From contig OX637295.1 of NCBI GenBank assembly GCA_951799445.1, positions 14,012,001-14,076,000 on the forward strand: a stretch of 64,000 nt of DNA. Direction: 5' to 3'. This stretch comes from Pseudisothecium myosuroides. Taxonomy: Eukaryota; Streptophyta; Bryopsida; Hypnales; Lembophyllaceae. The notes beneath the pieces were generated by a model. That model saw only the letters and a program-made list of their open reading frames with translations, was not told the DNA's origin and did not search any database. Of this stretch, positions 61,966 to 64,000 are shown piece by piece. Every line of letters starts with the position of its first letter. Position 1 is the first letter of the stretch. The position numbers and the translations under genes were made by a program.

Positions 61966-63438
61966 ATGGCGAAGCCAGAGGACGAGGCGCGGCTGTCCAC
62001 GGAGATGATGCCCAGGTATGAAGAGAATCAAAACTTGCTCTTGCATTCTGGGGCTTCCCACCCGGACGATCCCGTGCCCGTCTCGCACCCGTCTTGGTTT
62101 TCTCGCTGCCAGCACGGGCGATGGCATTCCTATGTGGCTGCCGCGGCTTGCGTGCTGCTCGCCATGGTCCTTTCTTCCGCTGTCGTCACCATTGGCGTTC
62201 TCTACTGGGAGGACATCAAGCATTCGCACGAGACCACTCGCCCGTTTCGGACGCTGGACAAGCCCGTGGTCATTCTCGTTTCCTCGGATGGATTCCGGTT
62301 CGGGTACAACTGGAAGGCCGCCACTCCCAGTATTGACAAGATGAGGTTGGCAGGCGTGGAAGCCGAGCTGGGGATGATTCCCGTCTTCCCGTCGAAGACG
62401 TTTCCGAATCACTACAGCATTGCGACGGGTCTGTACCCCGCGTACCATGGCATCGTGGGAAACACCTTTCGCGACCCTGATTCGAACGACTCCTTTTACC
62501 CTGGAAACCTGGATCCCAAGTGGTGGCTGGGCGAGCCGATCTGGGAGACAGCGGTGAATCAGGGATTGCAAGCGGCGACGTATTTCTGGCCGGGATCTCA
62601 AGTGAAGCGCGGGAATTGGACGTGCGATCCGCGTTTTTGCAAGGATTACAACTCTTCCGTGCCCTACGAAGAGCGCGTGGATGCCGTGTTAGGGTTTCTG
62701 GATTTGCCTCCGATGAAGCGGCCCAGGCTCATCACGCTCTACTTCGAATCTCCCGACACGCCGGGGCATGAAACGGGCCCCGATGCGCCACAGATTACCT
62801 CCGCTGTTGTGCGCATTGACGACATGGTGGGGCGGCTGTTTGAGGGCCTTAAGAAGAGGCGAATGGCGGAGGATGTGACCGTGATCTTGGTTGGGGACCA
62901 CGGCATGGCTCCCACTTGCGGGACTCGTGTGATTTACCTTGAGGATCTGGCGCCCGGGGTGACAATTCCGCGAGACTGGGTGGTGGATTATAGCCCCGTG
63001 CTGCAGATTCGACCTCCGCCTCATGTGGATGTGACTGTTTTGCACCGCGAGATGGCGCGTACACTTGCTTCAGGCTCTGTGCCGAATGCTGAGTTCCTTA
63101 ATATCTACTTGAAAGAGCAGTTGCCGCCGCGGTTGCACTATTCCGAGAGCCTCCGCATTGCGCCCATTGTAGGGTTGGTCGCCGAGGGGTACACTCTGGC
63201 CCATTCGAAAACGGACAAGCCGATTAGATGCGGAGGGACACACGGCTACGACAATGCGCTCCTGTCCATGCGCACCATCTTCATTGCTTGTGGCCCGGAA
63301 CTCCCCCAAGGCCGCAAGATTCCTTCATTCGAGAATGTGGAGATCTACCATCTCATGACCTCCATCCTCGGACTCACTCCCGCGCCCAATAATGCCACGC
63401 CCAGTTTTGCTTCGGATCTTCTGCTCCCTGCCCGTTAG
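61966..63438 (+). CDS. Ectonucleotide pyrophosphatase/phosphodiesterase (NPP)
   Basis: The NPP family hydrolyses nucleotide or phospholipid phosphodiester bonds with two zinc ions, outside the cell or in the endomembrane lumen. The 490-residue, intronless frame has a cytosolic tail (1-55), one membrane anchor (about 57-80) and an alkaline-phosphatase-fold domain. Metal and catalytic residues are present: Asp108 (SSDGFRFGY), Thr145 nucleophile (FPSKTFPNHYS), Asp264 and His268 (SPDTPGHETG), Asp311-His312 (VGDHGM) and His426 (GGTHGYDN). Predicted N-glycosylation sites (NDS, NWT, NSS, NAT) lie after the anchor, fitting a type II membrane protein. The length fits a plant NPP without extra domains. 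The upstream ATG context GCTCCATGGC is good. The substrate is not predictable from sequence. Confidence 0.93.
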   Translation: MAKPEDEARLSTEMMPRYEENQNLLLHSGASHPDDPVPVSHPSWFSRCQHGRWHSYVAAAACVLLAMVLSSAVVTIGVLYWEDIKHSHETTRPFRTLDKPVVILVSSDGFRFGYNWKAATPSIDKMRLAGVEAELGMIPVFPSKTFPNHYSIATGLYPAYHGIVGNTFRDPDSNDSFYPGNLDPKWWLGEPIWETAVNQGLQAATYFWPGSQVKRGNWTCDPRFCKDYNSSVPYEERVDAVLGFLDLPPMKRPRLITLYFESPDTPGHETGPDAPQITSAVVRIDDMVGRLFEGLKKRRMAEDVTVILVGDHGMAPTCGTRVIYLEDLAPGVTIPRDWVVDYSPVLQIRPPPHVDVTVLHREMARTLASGSVPNAEFLNIYLKEQLPPRLHYSESLRIAPIVGLVAEGYTLAHSKTDKPIRCGGTHGYDNALLSMRTIFIACGPELPQGRKIPSFENVEIYHLMTSILGLTPAPNNATPSFASDLLLPAR

Positions 63439-64000
63439 GGCACCCATTCTTTGCACTGGTCGTTGTTAGAGTTGGTCTGCCATTGACCTTCTCTATCAAC
63501 TCTCTGGTGCCTCTTTCCTCTGTACCATAGAGTTATCATGTGGGAATTTCTTAAGCAGGATCATATTCTATAGTGTTCTGCACCAGGAGAGCTGGTGTAT
63601 GGGAATGGTCTGATTTGGCCTTCTCACCAAGCTTACAGAGCGGATCAAATAGACTTTTACTTATATTCTGTAGGATTATGATTTATGAGGGTCTTTGAAG
63701 AGCACCGCAGAGGTGGGATAGGGTCTTACATGCGAGGGGTCTCCAAAGCATGAGGCTTGGAGGAAGAAACCCTGTCGTTTGCTGAATTTCCTCCTCCGGG
63801 TCCTCTTTAGATCACAGTAGCCTAGTTGTACATACATTGCGGTAAGCATGGTTTTCTGATGGAGTTTCTGCAAGAATGTAACTGCAGGCACGGCAACTCA
63901 CCTTCTTGGCTTTGCCAAAGATAAAGGCTTTAGTCCAGACGAGTCAACAAGATTATGTCAAGGTCGAAGTTGTATTTTTGAACCAGATAAGTTAGTTAGC
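63439..64000 (+). other. 3' flank of the NPP gene
   Basis: Probably 3' UTR followed by intergenic DNA. No gene seen. Confidence 0.45.

Overview
This window is nuclear DNA of a land plant. The genes are split by introns with GT-AG ends, the gene families are plant families, and much of the sequence is plant-type transposable elements: CACTA-like elements with 3-bp target duplications, a Ty3/gypsy chromovirus, and long solo LTRs. A full-size piggyBac element and an intronless NPP-type phosphodiesterase gene would be unusual in a flowering plant, so I lean towards a non-seed plant (bryophyte, lycophyte or fern). That lineage guess is inference.

Left part (1-27.8 kb). This is a graveyard of genes broken by transposons. 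Four copies of one LTR family, up to 4.8 kb long, lie at 40-4883 (+), 7145-9066 (-), 18371-22584 (+) and 25112-27793 (-, truncated). I find no internal retroelement domains beside any of them, so they are solo LTRs. Two sit inside coding exons with perfect 5-bp target duplications: one in a RimP/DUF150-like gene (minus strand) and one in an FCP1/NIF-type phosphatase-like gene (plus strand). Between them, a plant 2-oxoglutarate/Fe(II) dioxygenase gene (minus, 11.5-16.7 kb) is broken by a 2.6-kb CACTA-like element inserted in an exon with a TCA target duplication, by a frameshift, and by a stop codon next to the active site.

Middle (27.8-38 kb). An AT-rich gap is followed by a piggyBac transposon (29713-37919). 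It has TTAA on both sides and matching CCCYTTAGCG ends. Its transposase frame runs for 1109 codons and is interrupted only by three TAG codons. A ~1.9-kb element carrying a tRNA-like segment and a long hairpin is nested in its 5' part.

Intact gene block (38.3-49.1 kb, minus strand). It holds a Rubisco-LSMT-type SET-domain protein lysine methyltransferase with a transit-like N-terminus, and a complete 11-exon AP-3 adaptor complex beta subunit of about 1136 codons. Phase checks at the junctions support most of the exon models.

Right part (50-64 kb). A degenerate Ty3/gypsy chromovirus (50460-56939) has 0.56-kb LTRs, gag with a zinc knuckle, protease, RT, RNase H, integrase and a C-terminal chromodomain, and carries a palindromic MITE in one LTR. 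After it come a second tRNA-bearing CACTA-like element (57567-59397), a ~350-bp tandem repeat, and an intact intronless ectonucleotide pyrophosphatase/phosphodiesterase gene (61966-63438, plus).

No rRNA, functional tRNA or CRISPR was seen. The likely functional genes are AP-3 beta, the SET-domain methyltransferase and the NPP. They are not an operon-like set and share no obvious pathway.
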